NCBI RefSeq assembly: GCF_003034965.1
Contig: NZ_PZKE01000001.1
Location: forward strand, 124,001 to 188,000
Origin: Fuscovulum blasticum DSM 2131
GTDB lineage: Bacteria > Pseudomonadota > Alphaproteobacteria > Rhodobacterales > Rhodobacteraceae
DNA: 64,000 nucleotides
Direction: 5' to 3'
Position numbers and translations under genes: made by a program. The stretch's first letter is position 1. Each line of letters opens with the position of its first letter. The notes beneath the pieces were generated by a model that saw only the letters and a program-made list of their open reading frames with translations, had not been told where the DNA came from and did not search any database. Below are positions 62,575 to 64,000 of this stretch, one piece after another.

Positions 62575-63384
62575 TCAGCGATAGACGCCCTTGATGGTCA
62601 GGTCAGCCGGTTCGCCTTCGCCCACCCATTTCTTGTAGAGTTCGGCATAGCGGCCGGTGCGGACCTGCTGGTTGATGAACAGGTTCATGTAGTTGATCAG
62701 GCCGAATTCTTCGCGCAGCGTGATCAGGGCCACATAGTCCGGCACCATCGGGGCCTTGTCGGCGATGGTAATGCCCGGGAAGTTGCCCGATTTCACGTTG
62801 GCCTCGGCCACTTCGACGGTCGAGACGGTGGCATCAAGCTGGCCCTGCGACAGTGCCAGGAACACGTCGGCCTGGGTCTGGTAGGGACGGAACTCGCCCT
62901 CGCCCCATTCCTTGACCTTGCCTTCCAGCCAGATCGCCTCATAGGTGCCGGCGGTGGCGCCCACGACCTTGCCCTTCATGCCTTCCCAGTTGGTGATGCC
63001 GGCCTTGTCATTGGCGACGACGGCATTTTCAAAGGCATAGTAGGGGATCGAGAAGCCGACGGTCTTGGCCCGTTCCAGCGTGTCGGAGGTGGAGGCGACA
63101 GCCACATCGACCGACCCCGACATGAGCGCGGGAATACGTTCGGGGAAGGTGGTTTCGACGATTTCCGCCTTCACGCCCAGCGCCGCCGCCAGATCGTTGC
63201 AGTAATCGACATCGAAACCGATGGGGGTGTTGCTGGCATCGCGCGACCCCATGGGCGGGAAGTCCAGCACGACGGCGCAGCGCAGCGTGCCCGAAGCAAT
63301 GATGTCGTCCAGTTTGTCGGCCTTTGCCGGCATGGCCACAGCGGTGGCGGCCAGCAGGCCAGCGGTGAGAAACGCCGTTTTCAT
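62575..63384 (-). CDS. polar amino acid ABC transporter substrate-binding protein
   Basis: The 269-residue family 3 solute-binding protein has a signal peptide (MKTAFLTAGLLAATAVAMPAKA). The domain is recognisable from GTLRCAVVLDFPPMGSRDASN, PIGFDVDYCNDLAAALGVKAEIV and SGSVDVAVASTSDTLERAKTVGFSIPYY. The ligand is not fixed by the sequence; hydroxyproline isomers or betaines are suggested by the neighbouring genes. The ATG at 63384 follows GGGAGGGAAC. It may begin its own transcript from the 162-base gap upstream. Confidence 0.94.
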   Translation of the reverse strand: MKTAFLTAGLLAATAVAMPAKADKLDDIIASGTLRCAVVLDFPPMGSRDASNTPIGFDVDYCNDLAAALGVKAEIVETTFPERIPALMSGSVDVAVASTSDTLERAKTVGFSIPYYAFENAVVANDKAGITNWEGMKGKVVGATAGTYEAIWLEGKVKEWGEGEFRPYQTQADVFLALSQGQLDATVSTVEVAEANVKSGNFPGITIADKAPMVPDYVALITLREEFGLINYMNLFINQQVRTGRYAELYKKWVGEGEPADLTIKGVYR

Positions 63385-63457
63385 GTTCCCTCCCATGGGT
63401 GATGTTATGATTCCGGTATTGTCACTATCGGGCGTGGCGGGGCACAAATCAATTACA

Positions 63458-63477
63458 AAATACACTTAGTATACAAG
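63458..63477. promoter_or_regulatory. candidate GntR-type operator upstream of the binding-protein gene
   Basis: ATAC-N5-GTAT (63460-63472) overlaps the palindrome GTATAC (63469-63474); the minus strand reads TTGTATACTAA. FadR-subfamily GntR regulators often bind TTGTATAC-like sites. It lies about 75 bases before the binding-protein start in an AT-rich patch. Confidence 0.45.
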
Positions 63478-63546
63478 CTATATTCAGCCGTCCGCCGTCT
63501 GCCCTGCGGGGGCAGGGCATCGGGTTCGGTCTGACGCGGGCCTGTA

Positions 63547-64000
63547 TCACAGATCCTTCGGCAAGATCGCCTCGGGCAGGTTCTGGTAGCTGACCGGCCG
63601 CAGGAACCGGCGGATCGACAATGTGCCGACAGAAGTGGCGCCAAAGTTGGTGCTGGCCGGATAGGGACCACCATGCACCATCGCATCGCAGACTTCGACC
63701 CCTGTCGGAAAACCGTTGGCCAGCACACGGCCGGCCTTGTGTTCCAGCACCGGCAACAGGCGGCGGGCAAGATCGGCGTCTTCGTCGTTCAGGTGCAGGG
63801 TCGCGGTCAACTGGCCGGGGAAGCTGCGGGCAATGGCCAGCATCTCCTCGGCGTCGCGGGCGGTCACGATCAGTCCAAGCGGACCGAACACCTCTTCCGC
63901 AAGGGCGTGATCGGCAAGCCAGTCCTGGCCGCGCACCTGAAACAGTTGCGGCGTTGCCTGGCGGGGACCGCAGTCCTGTGACAGCAGGCTTTGCACGCCC
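63547..64000 (-). CDS. aldehyde dehydrogenase, C-terminal part (2-oxoglutarate semialdehyde dehydrogenase-like; partial)
   Basis: About 151 C-terminal residues are visible, and the 5' end is outside the window. EEVFGPLGLIVTARDAEEML, GQLTATLH and GRVLANGFPTGVEVCDAMVHGGPYPAST match the C-terminal half of NADP-dependent 2,5-dioxopentanoate dehydrogenases. These oxidise 2-oxoglutarate semialdehyde, the last step of 4-hydroxyproline breakdown. The catalytic cysteine lies outside the window. It is transcribed toward the transporter genes, 162 bases away, so it is probably in the same regulon. Confidence 0.88.
   Translation of the reverse strand, partial: GVQSLLSQDCGPRQATPQLFQVRGQDWLADHALAEEVFGPLGLIVTARDAEEMLAIARSFPGQLTATLHLNDEDADLARRLLPVLEHKAGRVLANGFPTGVEVCDAMVHGGPYPASTNFGATSVGTLSIRRFLRPVSYQNLPEAILPKDL

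Overview
The window is GC-rich, densely packed chromosomal DNA from an alphaproteobacterium. The content points to the family Rhodobacteraceae: a 49-residue aa3-type cytochrome oxidase subunit IV, a PAN-domain alpha-2-macroglobulin start, a DUF6173 protein, a COQ9 protein, an ETF-ubiquinone oxidoreductase, an S21 protein of the alphaproteobacterial type, and a 3'-end element (GC hairpin plus a GGATATT...AGATGAA box) that I remember as common in this family. No genus can be fixed from the sequence alone. I see no rRNA, tRNA, insertion sequence, prophage or CRISPR array. No gene-free stretch exceeds 300 bases; the longest (11117-11364 and 31431-31686) are described below.

1-45 kb is mostly core and housekeeping DNA in short operons. 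It holds an orphan hybrid histidine kinase; yaaA; YggT-recQ; a UMF1 transporter with mepA and a phytase-like esterase; a queuosine-precursor transporter; arfB with a small-molecule kinase; a PiT phosphate transporter with a four-unit PHO-box-like array; pncA-pncB; trhO; an NYN-LOTUS protein; ybaK; frmA; two I78 inhibitor lipoproteins; a cytochrome c'; rnr with a lytic transglycosylase; dapD-orf-dapE-GNAT; a LOG protein; ETF-QO; greA; an acyl-CoA dehydrogenase; sua5; mscL; ald with a divergent Lrp-type regulator; a CPA2 antiporter; rpsU; and COQ9 with a quinone oxidoreductase.

45-64 kb is an accessory catabolic region with two converging blocks. The rightward block (46.4-55.4 kb, divergent LysR regulator) encodes a DAP-decarboxylase-like PLP enzyme, a complete Dpp-type peptide ABC importer, a signal-less YkuD protein and an S12 D-aminopeptidase. 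It looks like import and degradation of peptides containing D-amino acids, perhaps from peptidoglycan. The leftward block (64.0-55.5 kb) encodes the end of an aldehyde dehydrogenase resembling 2-oxoglutarate-semialdehyde dehydrogenase, a polar amino acid ABC importer, a DadA-like flavoenzyme, a Cys/Cys 4-hydroxyproline epimerase, a fused aconitase X (cis-3-hydroxyproline dehydratase family) and a second proline-racemase-family enzyme in which both catalytic cysteines are replaced (Ser90/Thr256). Together these would take hydroxyproline isomers toward 2-oxoglutarate and proline. The deaminase needed for the 4-hydroxyproline route is not in the window.

The most unusual small element is at 11123-11346. 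A TTGACA box is followed by 16 bases complementary to the 3' end of 16S rRNA, an 18-codon GTG open frame, three hairpins and an intrinsic terminator. It lies directly upstream of the ribosome-rescue gene arfB.
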